Assembly (NCBI RefSeq): GCF_018332475.1
Contig: NZ_BOQB01000092.1
Coordinates: 1 to 59,332, forward strand
DNA length: 59,332 nucleotides
Origin: Bacillus sanguinis
Lineage (GTDB): Bacteria > Bacillota > Bacilli > Bacillales > Bacillaceae_G
Direction of reading: 5' to 3'
Shown: positions 7,925-16,084 of the stretch, one piece after another
Layout: every line of letters begins with the position of its first letter
Numbering within the stretch: the stretch's first letter is position 1
Notes under the pieces: generated by a model
The model's database searches: none
Seen by the model: only the letters and a program-made list of their open reading frames with translations
Told to the model about the DNA's origin: nothing
Translations under genes and position numbers: made by a program

Positions 7925-10384
7925 GTGGAAAGAACAGCTTTACGAAAAGTAAAAGGTCTTATTGGATTATTAATGGTTTTTGTATTAGCATTCGTATCAT
8001 TTCCGTGGAGTACATCAGTCAAAGCGGAAGAGAAGAAGCAAGAAAAGGCACCAAGTGAAAAGAAGATAGTTTTTCCAGTCGTAAGTGATGTACATATTAA
8101 AAATAGTGGAACGGATGATACGTTTCGCTGGAAACGAGCGATTGAACAGCTCAATACCCTTGCACCAAAGCAAGATGCATTTGTTATCGTAGGTGATTTC
8201 ACAGATACAGGATCGGTACAACAATATGATCGTTTCATGCAAGTGTATAATGAAAATGCAAATAAAGATGCCGTGCGAATGAATTCTCTTGGTAACCATG
8301 ATTATTGGAACGGTTTATCTGTAGAGGGCGCACAGAAGCGTTTCTTAGAAAAAACAGGTATGGAATCGATTTATTATCATAAAGTGGTGAAAGGGTATCA
8401 TTTCCTTGTTATGTCTCCGGAGGACGGTACAACTCATGGATATTATTCAGACAAGCAAATTAATTGGTTAAAAGAAGAAATGGCAAAAGCGCAAAAAGAT
8501 GATCCAGAAAAACCAATTTTCGTATTTTTACACCAACACATTAAAGAGACAGTTTACGGTAGTCATGAATGGGGAACAAAAGATAGCGCAAAAATTAATG
8601 CGGTATTAAAAGAATATCCGCAGGCTATTACGTTTTCAGGTCATTCACATTATCCGCTAGATGATCCAAGATCGATTCATCAAAAAGACTTTACATCAGT
8701 TGGTACATCTTCTATAAGTTACATGGAAGTTGAAGGTGGTAAAGTACAAGGGAATATCCCGCCAGGAGCTAGCACATTAAGCCAAGGTTTATTAGTAGAA
8801 GTAGATGATGAAGAAGTAACGATTAATCGTCGTGATTTTCATACAAATTCTTGGACAGGTGAGCCTTGGAAAATTAAATTACCAGCAAAGAAAGAAACTT
8901 TTACACATGTAGAAGATCGTGATAAAGAAAAACCATCTTTTTCGACAGATGCGAAGTTATCAGTATCAAATGTAACAGAAAATGCAGCAACAGTAACATT
9001 CCCACAAGCATTGGACAACCTTCTTGTTCACTCTTATCGTGTACAAGCTAGAGATAAGCAAACGGGAGAAATAAAGAATAAATTGTTAGCATTCTCAGAG
9101 TTTTATCGTGATCCAGTGCCAAAAGATCTTACGTTTACGCTTGCAGGATTAGATGGCGGAAAAACATATACGCTTGAAGTCGTTGCGATCGATTCATTCG
9201 GTAATGAAAGTGCGCAGCCGTTAACGGCAGAAATTACTACAAAAAAAGATGATATTGATCCGAATGTAAAAGTACCAAGGGCTGATGTTTTTGATGTGAA
9301 TTTTGCAGATGGTACATTTAAAGACAATTCACCATTTGGAACAAAAGGTGATGTGAAGGGCAATGTGACTATTGAATATGATAAAGCATTGAAAAAGAAT
9401 GTTATGAAGTTAAACGGACAATCTAATACATTTGGGTACCTTTCATTTTCAGCAGCACAAAAAGAGAAAGTAGCAAATACGTTCACGCTAGAAACTGTAT
9501 TTTCAATGAATGAAATTCGCGGACAAGGTATTTTACAAAATACAGAGAGCGGCGGAATTGGCTTTGAATCTACAGGAAGTGGATATGTTGAATTGTGGGC
9601 TCATATTGGTGGCAGTTATAAACGTGTTGGCGTTCAATTAGAAGCGAACAAAACATATCACTTAACAGGAACATATAACGGAAGTGAAGTAGCTATTTAT
9701 GTCGATGGTAAAAAAGTAAATAGCCAGCCAGCTAAAGGGAAAGTGTCTCATCCGAACGTACCATTTGCATTTGGAGCTGACCCTGATAGCAAAGGAAATG
9801 GTGGTATTCCGTTGAACGGACAAATTGCGCTTGCGAGATTATATAGTAAATCGTTAAGTTCTTCAGAAGTATTAGCGGCGTACAATGAGTTTTCTAACCG
9901 TACAAAGTTAGAGCAAGTGAACGCGTTATATGAAGAGCTTGGAAAAGTGAAAGAAGTGTTAGCTGGTACGTATGAGTTTGGCGACAAGCCAGGTCAATAT
10001 TCAAAAGAAGCATTTCAAGAATTAGAGAAAAGCTATAATAATGCAAAGCAAGCATTTGAAAATGTAGGGAGTACGGGAGAGCAAATCGTTCAAACGTATA
10101 ACGAATTAAAAACAGCTAATGTAACATTTGTACAATCTAAAGTAGTAGAACAACCGAAAACACCGAAAGAAAAATTACAAATCAATATTGAATCTGCAAA
10201 AGCAGTAGTAAAAAAAGCGCAAGATGCAAATGTAACGGACGGTTCAGTGAAATCATTGAGCCAAAAAATCACAGTAGCAGAAGCTGTATTAAAAGATGCA
10301 AAAGCAAAAACTGAGTATGTAGAATCAATGAATCGTACGTTAGAATATGCGATTTCACTCGTTGAAAAAAGTATGAACAAATAA
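7925..10384 (+). CDS. Secreted metallophosphoesterase with FN3, LamG and FIVAR-like regions
   Basis: An 819-residue exported protein. A signal peptide (GLIGLLMVFVLAFVSF, cleavage after VKAEE region) is followed by a calcineurin-like phosphoesterase domain with SDVH near residue 55, GDFTD, LGNHDYW, a HQH and GHSHYP, covering all metal ligands. A fibronectin-III-like segment follows (VTENAATVTF), then a LamG/concanavalin-like domain around 460-650, and a C-terminal helical FIVAR-like region. No LPXTG is seen, so it is probably secreted or held by wall binding. The GTG at 7925 follows GAGGAGG. The substrate is unknown; nucleotides or phosphodiesters are candidates. Confidence 0.85.
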   Translation: MERTALRKVKGLIGLLMVFVLAFVSFPWSTSVKAEEKKQEKAPSEKKIVFPVVSDVHIKNSGTDDTFRWKRAIEQLNTLAPKQDAFVIVGDFTDTGSVQQYDRFMQVYNENANKDAVRMNSLGNHDYWNGLSVEGAQKRFLEKTGMESIYYHKVVKGYHFLVMSPEDGTTHGYYSDKQINWLKEEMAKAQKDDPEKPIFVFLHQHIKETVYGSHEWGTKDSAKINAVLKEYPQAITFSGHSHYPLDDPRSIHQKDFTSVGTSSISYMEVEGGKVQGNIPPGASTLSQGLLVEVDDEEVTINRRDFHTNSWTGEPWKIKLPAKKETFTHVEDRDKEKPSFSTDAKLSVSNVTENAATVTFPQALDNLLVHSYRVQARDKQTGEIKNKLLAFSEFYRDPVPKDLTFTLAGLDGGKTYTLEVVAIDSFGNESAQPLTAEITTKKDDIDPNVKVPRADVFDVNFADGTFKDNSPFGTKGDVKGNVTIEYDKALKKNVMKLNGQSNTFGYLSFSAAQKEKVANTFTLETVFSMNEIRGQGILQNTESGGIGFESTGSGYVELWAHIGGSYKRVGVQLEANKTYHLTGTYNGSEVAIYVDGKKVNSQPAKGKVSHPNVPFAFGADPDSKGNGGIPLNGQIALARLYSKSLSSSEVLAAYNEFSNRTKLEQVNALYEELGKVKEVLAGTYEFGDKPGQYSKEAFQELEKSYNNAKQAFENVGSTGEQIVQTYNELKTANVTFVQSKVVEQPKTPKEKLQINIESAKAVVKKAQDANVTDGSVKSLSQKITVAEAVLKDAKAKTEYVESMNRTLEYAISLVEKSMNK

Positions 10385-10396
10385 GAGAGAAGAAAA

Positions 10397-10425
10397 AGAA
10401 GCTTATCATGATAGGCTTCTTTTTT
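10397..10425 (+). terminator. Terminator after the metallophosphoesterase
   Basis: AGAAGC-TTATC and GATA-GGCTTCT form a stem around a short loop, followed by six T residues. Confidence 0.8.
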
Positions 10426-10464
10426 GTTATACTAAAAATAGCATAGAAAAAAGGAGCGAATAAT

Positions 10465-10668
10465 TTGGAACAGAAAAAGCTAAAAAGAATTCTTGAATAT
10501 GTATGGATCGCGGTTGTGCTCCTTGTAGGATATTATTTATTAAAAGATAAAAGTATTTGGATTTTATTTTTAATGACTTTCTTATTAGCAGGTCTAGGTA
10601 CGTTATTTATTAACTTCTTCTTTGATAGTGTGAATGCATGGAAGAAGAAAAAGAAGGGAACGAAGTAA
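10465..10668 (+). CDS. Small membrane protein
   Basis: A 67-residue protein with two hydrophobic helices (IAVVLLVGYYLL and ILFLMTFLLAGLGTLFINFFF) and a Lys-rich C-terminal end. It starts with TTG, eight bases after AAGGAG. Its stop codon merges with the ribosome site of the next small membrane gene, so the two form a bicistronic unit. No known family was recognised; a small two-helix inner-membrane protein is all that can be stated. Confidence 0.7.
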   Translation: MEQKKLKRILEYVWIAVVLLVGYYLLKDKSIWILFLMTFLLAGLGTLFINFFFDSVNAWKKKKKGTK

Positions 10669-10680
10669 AGGAGGGAATAT

Positions 10681-10851
10681 ATGCAAAAGTGGAAGCTTAT
10701 ATATCAGGTGATTCTTTTCATAGTGCTTGTAGGTATTGGCGTTTTAAAATATTCTACACCGATAGGAAATTGGGCATCGTTTACAGCTTGCATCGGCATA
10801 TTTTTCATTTTACACTCGTTAACGAGAAAATATAATAACACAGAAAGATAG
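10681..10851 (+). CDS. 56-residue membrane protein, cotranscribed
   Basis: An ATG at 10681, six bases after AAGGAGGG, opens a 56-codon frame with two hydrophobic segments (VILFIVLVGIGVL and FTACIGIFFIL) and a polar tail ending in NNTER. It follows the 67-residue gene with only 12 bases between, and the bidirectional terminator at 10848-10873 closes the unit. The product resembles its neighbour in architecture. A longer overlapping frame from 10638 has no ribosome site and is treated as a shadow. Function unknown. Confidence 0.65.
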   Translation: MQKWKLIYQVILFIVLVGIGVLKYSTPIGNWASFTACIGIFFILHSLTRKYNNTER

Positions 10852-10878
10852 CTCGCCATTTTATCGGCGAGCTATTTT
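10848..10878. terminator. Bidirectional terminator
   Basis: TAGCTCGCC and GGCGAGCTA form a perfect nine-base stem around ATTTTATC; a T-rich tail follows. It lies between the small membrane gene and the convergent permease gene. Confidence 0.8.
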
Positions 10879-10879
10879 G

Positions 10880-12283
10880 TTATGCTTTTTTCTCTTCATC
10901 ACTTGTTTTTTCAGCAGCTAAATGACTATGTTTTCTAGAGTAGAAGAAATAGAAACATAAGCCGACTATAAGCCAAGCGATAAAGCTAATCCATGTCGTT
11001 TTAGACAAATTAATCATTAAATATAAGCAGCAAAGAATCGCGACAACAGGTAATACAGGTACGAATGGTGTGCGGAATCCGCGTTTTAAGTCAGGGTGTG
11101 TTTTTCGTAAAATAAGTACCGCGCAGCAAACGAATGTAAAGGCTGTTAACGTACCGATGTTTACTAAATTCGCTAGTAAATGTAAGTCTAACAGTCCTGC
11201 TAATAAAGCGGCAACAACACCAGTGATCCACGTGTTTAATAAAGGGATTTTTACTCTATTATTCACACGTGCTAGCGCTTTTGGAAGTAGACCGTCGCGG
11301 CTCATCGCATAAGAAACGCGAACTTGTCCATACATAACGACTAAGAGAACGGTTGTCATACCAGTCATTGCTCCAACAGCGAGTAGTCCTGCAATTGTAT
11401 CTTCGCCAACGAAATGTAAGGCAAACGCAACTGGATCAGAAACATCTAATTGTGTATATGGAACCATACCTGTTAAAACGAAAGATACAATCATGTATAA
11501 AACAGTACAAATAAGAAGGGAACCGATAATGCCAATTGGTAAATCGCGCTGTGGTTTTTTCGTTTCTTCCGCAGCGGTTGCGATTGCATCAAATCCTAAG
11601 AAGGCGAAGAACACAGTGGCAGCTCCAGTAATGATACCGTCGTATCCAAACGGAATGAAAGGAGTCCAATTTTCAGGTTTTACATATTTTGCGCCTGCTA
11701 CGATAAAGGCGATAATAACAGCTAACTTGATAAGAACCATAATATTATTAATGCGTGCGCTTTCACGTATACCAAAACTTAAAAGTCCCGTAATGAGTAG
11801 TAAAATACAAACAGCTGGTAAATCGATGAGACCACCTTTTCCTACGCCAGGGGCCGAGGCGATTATGGCAGGCAGATGGATGTTAAACCCTTGTAGTAAA
11901 GATTGTAAATAACCAGACCAACCGACAGCTACTGCTGCGACTGCAAGTAAATATTCGAGCATTAAACACCAGCCAACGATGAAGGCGACGACTTCTCCGA
12001 CTGTCATGTATGCGTAAGTATACACACTTCCTGAGACAGGAATAGAAGAAGCAAATTCGGCATAACAAAAGGCTACACATGCACAAGTAAATGCAGCAAT
12101 AAGGAATGATAGCATAATACCAGGACCAGAATGTTTCGCTGCGACAATACCTGTTAATACAAAAATCCCTGTTCCAATTACGGCGCCAATTCCTAAGAAT
12201 GTTAAATCGAGTGCTGTTAATGTCCGTTCTAGCTGCCGCGGTGATTCAGTACTAAGCGCTTTTTTTCGTAATAATGACTTCAC
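10880..12283 (-). CDS. APC family amino acid permease
   Basis: A 467-residue, twelve-helix transporter of the cationic amino acid/YfnA-like branch of the APC superfamily. GIGAVIGTGIFVLTG near the N terminus is the conserved substrate-backbone-binding loop. A GTG start at 12283 is chosen because GGGGGGAGA precedes it by eight bases; an upstream ATG at 12340 has no ribosome site. Substrate is not readable from sequence: relatives move arginine, lysine, branched-chain amino acids or GABA. It is a monocistronic gene ending at the terminator shared with the small membrane pair. Confidence 0.88.
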   Translation of the reverse strand: MKSLLRKKALSTESPRQLERTLTALDLTFLGIGAVIGTGIFVLTGIVAAKHSGPGIMLSFLIAAFTCACVAFCYAEFASSIPVSGSVYTYAYMTVGEVVAFIVGWCLMLEYLLAVAAVAVGWSGYLQSLLQGFNIHLPAIIASAPGVGKGGLIDLPAVCILLLITGLLSFGIRESARINNIMVLIKLAVIIAFIVAGAKYVKPENWTPFIPFGYDGIITGAATVFFAFLGFDAIATAAEETKKPQRDLPIGIIGSLLICTVLYMIVSFVLTGMVPYTQLDVSDPVAFALHFVGEDTIAGLLAVGAMTGMTTVLLVVMYGQVRVSYAMSRDGLLPKALARVNNRVKIPLLNTWITGVVAALLAGLLDLHLLANLVNIGTLTAFTFVCCAVLILRKTHPDLKRGFRTPFVPVLPVVAILCCLYLMINLSKTTWISFIAWLIVGLCFYFFYSRKHSHLAAEKTSDEEKKA

Positions 12284-12482
12284 TTTGGACTCTCCCCCCG
12301 TTTTTTCATTTCCATAACTGCGAATGTAGTATGAGCCCACTAGAAAAGAGTATGTAAGTAAATGGAGGTACAGTTATGGTATATAGTTTTTGGAATTGCT
12401 GGGTTCATTTTATTATAATTCAGAATATTTTGTCAAATAGAAATGTGACAAATAAAATGCGAATGAATAGGGGAAACTACTT

Positions 12483-12540
12483 GCAGGAATGGACGGGGAT
12501 TACCAATCTATTCGGATGGAGAAAACCCACTGATTAAAGT
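12483..12540 (+). repeat. Partial copy of a structured repeat
   Basis: The tail GACGGGGATTACC then GAAAACCCACTGATTAAAG resembles the end of the element at 25692-25772 (GCGGGGATGAAC then AAAACTCTCACTAATTAAG). It looks like a decayed member of a dispersed B. cereus-group repeat family. It lies just upstream of the antiporter gene. Confidence 0.4.
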
Positions 12541-12559
12541 TAAAGTAGGAGAAGATGCT

Positions 12560-13687
12560 ATGCTATTTTATTTTGAACTTGTCGTCATTTTACTTTGTAC
12601 GAAATTAGCTGGTGATATTAGTGTGAGACTCGGCCAGCCTTCTGTACTTGGTAAATTAATTGTTGGTATTATTATCGGTCCGGCTGTACTCGGTATTATT
12701 AATAGTTCTGAATTGATCGATGAACTGAGTGAAATTGGTGTTTTACTACTTATGTTTATGGCAGGACTTGAAACAGATTTAGAAGAGTTAAATCGGAATT
12801 TGAAATCTGCATTCGCAGTAGCGATGGGAGGAATTATTTTCCCATTCCTTGGTGGGTATTTAGCAGGACTTGCGTTTGGAATGTTACAGTCGCATGCGAT
12901 CTTTTTAGGGTTATTACTTTGTGCCACTTCAGTTAGTATTTCTGTTCAAACATTAAGAGATTTAGGGAAAATGAATACGAGAGAAAGTACGACGATTTTA
13001 GGGGCAGCTGTATTTGATGATGTAATTGTTGTTATTTTATTAGCATTTGTGATGAGTTTTTTAGGTACACAAGATGTAAATGTAACGCTTGTCATTGCAA
13101 AGAAAATTATCTTTTTTGTAAGTATCGTTTTCATTTCTTGGAAAGTGGTTCCGTGGATTATGAAAATGCTCGTGCCACTTCGCGTAACAGAAGCGTTAAT
13201 TAGTGCGGCTCTTATTATTTGTTTCTCATTTTCGTATTACAGTGAAATGATGGGGATTGCAGGTATTATCGGAGCATTTGCAGCCGGAATTGCCATTTCG
13301 CAAACAGAGTATAAGCACGAAGTAGAGCATAAAATTGAACCAATTGCATATGCAATATTTGTCCCAGTGTTCTTTGTAAGTATCGGAATGGAGATTACAT
13401 TTCAAGGTATTGGAAGCCAGCTTTGGTTCATTATCATCATGACGCTTATTGCGATTTTCACAAAGTTAATTGGATCAGGTTTAGGAGCAAGACTAACAGG
13501 ATTCAACCTTCAATCTTCTATTAGTATTGGTGCGGGGATGGTATCGCGCGGAGAAGTGGCGCTTATCATCGCAGCGAATGGACTTGCGGCGAATTTATTA
13601 GCGAAAGAAAATTTCACAGCAATTGTTATTGTTGTTATATTAACGACGATTATTACGCCGCCGCTTTTAAAGAAATATTTCGTGTAA
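12560..13687 (+). CDS. CPA2-type cation/proton antiporter (NapA/GerN-like)
   Basis: A 375-residue monovalent cation:H+ antiporter with about eleven membrane helices. LGQPSVLGKLIVGIIIGPAVLG and VFDDVIVVILLAF (Asp pair of the ion site) match the Kef/NapA group. In the B. cereus group this family includes GerN and GerT, which exchange Na+/K+ for H+ and act in spore germination or salt stress. This protein is close to that type but the assignment to either cannot be made without alignment. No TrkA-N domain is fused. The ATG at 12560 follows AGGAG. Confidence 0.87.
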   Translation: MLFYFELVVILLCTKLAGDISVRLGQPSVLGKLIVGIIIGPAVLGIINSSELIDELSEIGVLLLMFMAGLETDLEELNRNLKSAFAVAMGGIIFPFLGGYLAGLAFGMLQSHAIFLGLLLCATSVSISVQTLRDLGKMNTRESTTILGAAVFDDVIVVILLAFVMSFLGTQDVNVTLVIAKKIIFFVSIVFISWKVVPWIMKMLVPLRVTEALISAALIICFSFSYYSEMMGIAGIIGAFAAGIAISQTEYKHEVEHKIEPIAYAIFVPVFFVSIGMEITFQGIGSQLWFIIIMTLIAIFTKLIGSGLGARLTGFNLQSSISIGAGMVSRGEVALIIAANGLAANLLAKENFTAIVIVVILTTIITPPLLKKYFV

Positions 13688-13692
13688 AGAGG

Positions 13693-13725
13693 AAGAGCTT
13701 ATCTGAAGTAGGTAAGCTCTTTTTT
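13693..13725 (+). terminator. Terminator after the antiporter gene
   Basis: AAGAGCTTATC and GGTAAGCTCTT pair around a short loop; six T residues follow. Confidence 0.8.
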
Positions 13726-13812
13726 ATTGCAAAAAGCAATAGTCATGTGGCATGAAAGGTTTGTAATTATGGTAAAATCTATGTATGTGATATGACAAGG
13801 AGAGGGAAGTGT

Positions 13813-14127
13813 TTGAGGATTACGAAGGGAAAAATTATAGGTGTAATTATGCTTCTTTTATTGTGCATACCATTTACTGCATGGAAAGAATCAAAAGTGA
13901 AAGATTTTCCGGTTTCTATTTTCTCGGAAGAAGCAGATGGTGAGTACGACCAGAAGCTGAAATATACTGCTTTTTTACCTGATGTTGCGATTTGGATGAA
14001 CGGTTGGGAAAAGAAGTGGACAGAAGGGGAAAGAACTGTTTATCAAAAAGGGAATCGCATTGTAAATGTGTTTCATCCTCCTGGTGATGATGGTTTTTAC
14101 CTTCTTGAAGCAAGAGAAAATAAGTGA
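13813..14127 (+). CDS. Small membrane-anchored protein of unknown function
   Basis: A 104-residue protein with one N-terminal hydrophobic helix (IIGVIMLLLLCIPFTA) and a polar exported or cytosolic domain containing FLPDVAIWMNGWEKKW and a C-terminal VFHPPGDDGFYLLEAR. A TTG start at 13813 has AAGGAGAGG about seven bases upstream and is preferred over the ATG at 13792, which lies before the ribosome site. It is not a lipoprotein by lipobox criteria. It precedes murR by 29 bases and could be cotranscribed, but no functional link is evident. Confidence 0.65.
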   Translation: MRITKGKIIGVIMLLLLCIPFTAWKESKVKDFPVSIFSEEADGEYDQKLKYTAFLPDVAIWMNGWEKKWTEGERTVYQKGNRIVNVFHPPGDDGFYLLEARENK

Positions 14128-14156
14128 ACGCAACCGTAAGAAGTGGAGGTTAAATA

Positions 14157-15020
14157 GTGAAAGCTTCAACATTACTATTTAAAATTGAAAGTAATATGGA
14201 TCAATTTTCACCAGCTGAAAAGAAGGTTGCCATGTACATAATGGAGAATGCAGAGATTGTTCCGAACTTAACGACGAAAGAAGTTTCAACAAATGCAGGC
14301 GCAAGTGAGGCGAGTGTTGTTCGCTTTTGTAAGTCGATTGGAATCGGAAGCTTTAAAGCATTTAAAATCGCGCTCGTTCGTGAATTAACGATTGCTGATT
14401 ATAATATTAATGATTTTTCAGTGATGAATACGGAAGATGGCCCGTACGACTTGTTTAATAAAGTTACATATGTGAATAAAGCTGCAATTGAGGCGAGCGT
14501 TACGGCGATAGATAAAAAAGAACTTGAGAAAGCTGCAGATCGTATTGTAAATGCGGGCAAAATTATATTTTACGGAGTAGGCGGATCAGCTACTCCAGCG
14601 ATGGACGGGGCTTATAAATTTACAAGGCTCGGATTTACAGCGATGATGCTATCTGATTTTCATATGATGTTACCGCTTGTGACGAATTTAAAAGAGGGCG
14701 ATATATTTGTTGCGATTTCAACATCTGGTCGTACGAAAGATGTACTTGAAATGGCGCAATATGCGAAGAGACAAGGTGCAACAGTAATTGCGATTACGAA
14801 GCTTGATCAATCATCACCGTTATATAAAGAAGCGGATATTCGCCTTTGTATGCCAGATGTAGAACAAGATCATCGTATTGCAAGTATTGCTTCAAGAATG
14901 ACGCAATTGAACATGATAGATGCTCTATATGTGATTACTTTTAATCGCATTGGTAATAAAGTGCTGGATCAATTTATGGAAACAAGAGAAGAAGCTTTGC
15001 GATTACGGAAGCTGAAATGA
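14157..15020 (+). CDS. murR: MurR/RpiR family regulator of MurNAc catabolism
   Basis: A 287-residue regulator with an RpiR-type N-terminal helix-turn-helix (LTTKEVSTNAGASEASVVRF) and a C-terminal SIS domain (FYGVGGSATPAMDGAYKF to ISTSGRTKDV) that binds a phosphosugar. In this family MurR senses MurNAc-6-phosphate. It precedes murQ, murP and mupG, and is separated from murQ by a terminator, a promoter and two palindromes. The GTG at 14157 follows TGGAGG. It therefore likely represses the murQPmupG unit and itself is on a separate transcript. Confidence 0.88.
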   Translation: MKASTLLFKIESNMDQFSPAEKKVAMYIMENAEIVPNLTTKEVSTNAGASEASVVRFCKSIGIGSFKAFKIALVRELTIADYNINDFSVMNTEDGPYDLFNKVTYVNKAAIEASVTAIDKKELEKAADRIVNAGKIIFYGVGGSATPAMDGAYKFTRLGFTAMMLSDFHMMLPLVTNLKEGDIFVAISTSGRTKDVLEMAQYAKRQGATVIAITKLDQSSPLYKEADIRLCMPDVEQDHRIASIASRMTQLNMIDALYVITFNRIGNKVLDQFMETREEALRLRKLK

Positions 15021-15022
15021 GA

Positions 15023-15047
15023 AGATGGGGAAACCCATCTTTTTTTG
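15023..15047 (+). terminator. Terminator of murR
   Basis: AGATGGG and CCCATCT form a short stem around GAAA, followed by seven T residues. Confidence 0.8.
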
Positions 15048-15078
15048 CATACGGACGGACATAAATTCGTCATGAAAA

Positions 15079-15160
15079 GAAATAAAATTTCATAAAATAA
15101 TAAAGTAATATTGATTTTAAATTTCTTAAAGTTATAATAAAAGTATGAAATTAAATTTCA
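15079..15160 (+). promoter_or_regulatory. murQ promoter with two MurR-type palindromes
   Basis: TTGATT (15111-15116) and TATAAT (15133-15138), 16 bases apart, form the promoter. GAAATAAAATTTC (15079-15091) lies upstream and TGAAATTAAATTTCA (15146-15160) lies downstream of the -10. The near-identical palindromes on both sides suggest a repressor that binds both, probably MurR; this assignment is inferred. Confidence 0.65.
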
Positions 15161-15175
15161 GAGTGGGTGGTAAAT

Positions 15176-16060
15176 ATGTTAGAGAATTTATCGACAGAAC
15201 ATCGTAATGAGAAGACGATGAATTTAGATGAGATGAGTATAAAAGAAGTTCTGCAAAGTATGAATGAAGAAGATCGGACTGTTGCATTAGCAGTTGAAAA
15301 AGAGATAGAACAAATTGAAAAGGTTGTAGGGGCTGTTATTCAATCTTTTGAAGAAGAGGGACGTTTAATTTACATTGGGGCTGGTACGAGTGGTCGTTTA
15401 GGTATTTTAGACGCAGTGGAATGTCCGCCGACATTTGGTACAGATGATAAAATGGTGCAAGGATTTATAGCAGGTGGATTGAAAGCGTTTACTAAGGCGG
15501 TAGAAGGTGCCGAAGATCGCGAAGAGTTAGCAGAAGAAGATTTGAAAAGTATTGGATTAAATGAGAAAGATACTGTGATTGGAATTGCGGCAAGTGGTCG
15601 AACTCCTTACGTAATTGGCGGCTTGAAGTACGCGCAGAGAGTGGGAGCGAGTACAGCTAGTATCTCTTGTAATAAAAATGCTGAAATAAGTAAATATGCA
15701 AAACTAAATGTGGAAGTAGAAACGGGCGCAGAAATTTTAACAGGTTCAACGCGTTTGAAGGCTGGTACAGCGCAAAAATTAGTGCTCAATATGATTTCAA
15801 CAGCTTCTATGATTGGTGTAGGGAAAGTATATAAAAACTTAATGGTAGATGTTCAATCTACGAATGAAAAGTTAGTAGAACGATCAAAACGAATTATTGT
15901 GGAAGCAACAGGGGTTAGTTATGAAGTAGCAGCAGAGCATTATGAAAAAGCAGAACGTAATGTGAAAGCTGCGATTGTTATGGTGCTATTGCAGTGTGAG
16001 TATGGGGAGGCACTGGAGAAATTAAAAGAAGCGAAAGGGTTTGTTAAGAAGGCACTATAA
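15176..16060 (+). CDS. murQ: N-acetylmuramic acid 6-phosphate etherase MurQ
   Basis: A 294-residue SIS-domain etherase. It cleaves the lactyl ether of MurNAc-6-phosphate to give GlcNAc-6-phosphate and D-lactate. GAGTSGRLGILDAVECPPTF carries the sugar-phosphate loop and the catalytic Glu region, and AASGRTPYVIGG matches the second SIS motif. The ATG at 15176 follows GGGTGG; upstream in-frame codons have no ribosome site. It is the first gene of a unit with murP (24 bases downstream) and mupG. D-lactate and GlcNAc-6-P feed central metabolism. Confidence 0.95.
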   Translation: MLENLSTEHRNEKTMNLDEMSIKEVLQSMNEEDRTVALAVEKEIEQIEKVVGAVIQSFEEEGRLIYIGAGTSGRLGILDAVECPPTFGTDDKMVQGFIAGGLKAFTKAVEGAEDREELAEEDLKSIGLNEKDTVIGIAASGRTPYVIGGLKYAQRVGASTASISCNKNAEISKYAKLNVEVETGAEILTGSTRLKAGTAQKLVLNMISTASMIGVGKVYKNLMVDVQSTNEKLVERSKRIIVEATGVSYEVAAEHYEKAERNVKAAIVMVLLQCEYGEALEKLKEAKGFVKKAL

Positions 16061-16084
16061 AATAATAGGGAGGGGGATTCTATT

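Noticed and set aside
10638-10835. 65-codon frame in the small membrane gene region
   Set aside because: It lacks a ribosome site and overlaps two frames with good sites; the 56-codon frame from 10681 fits better.
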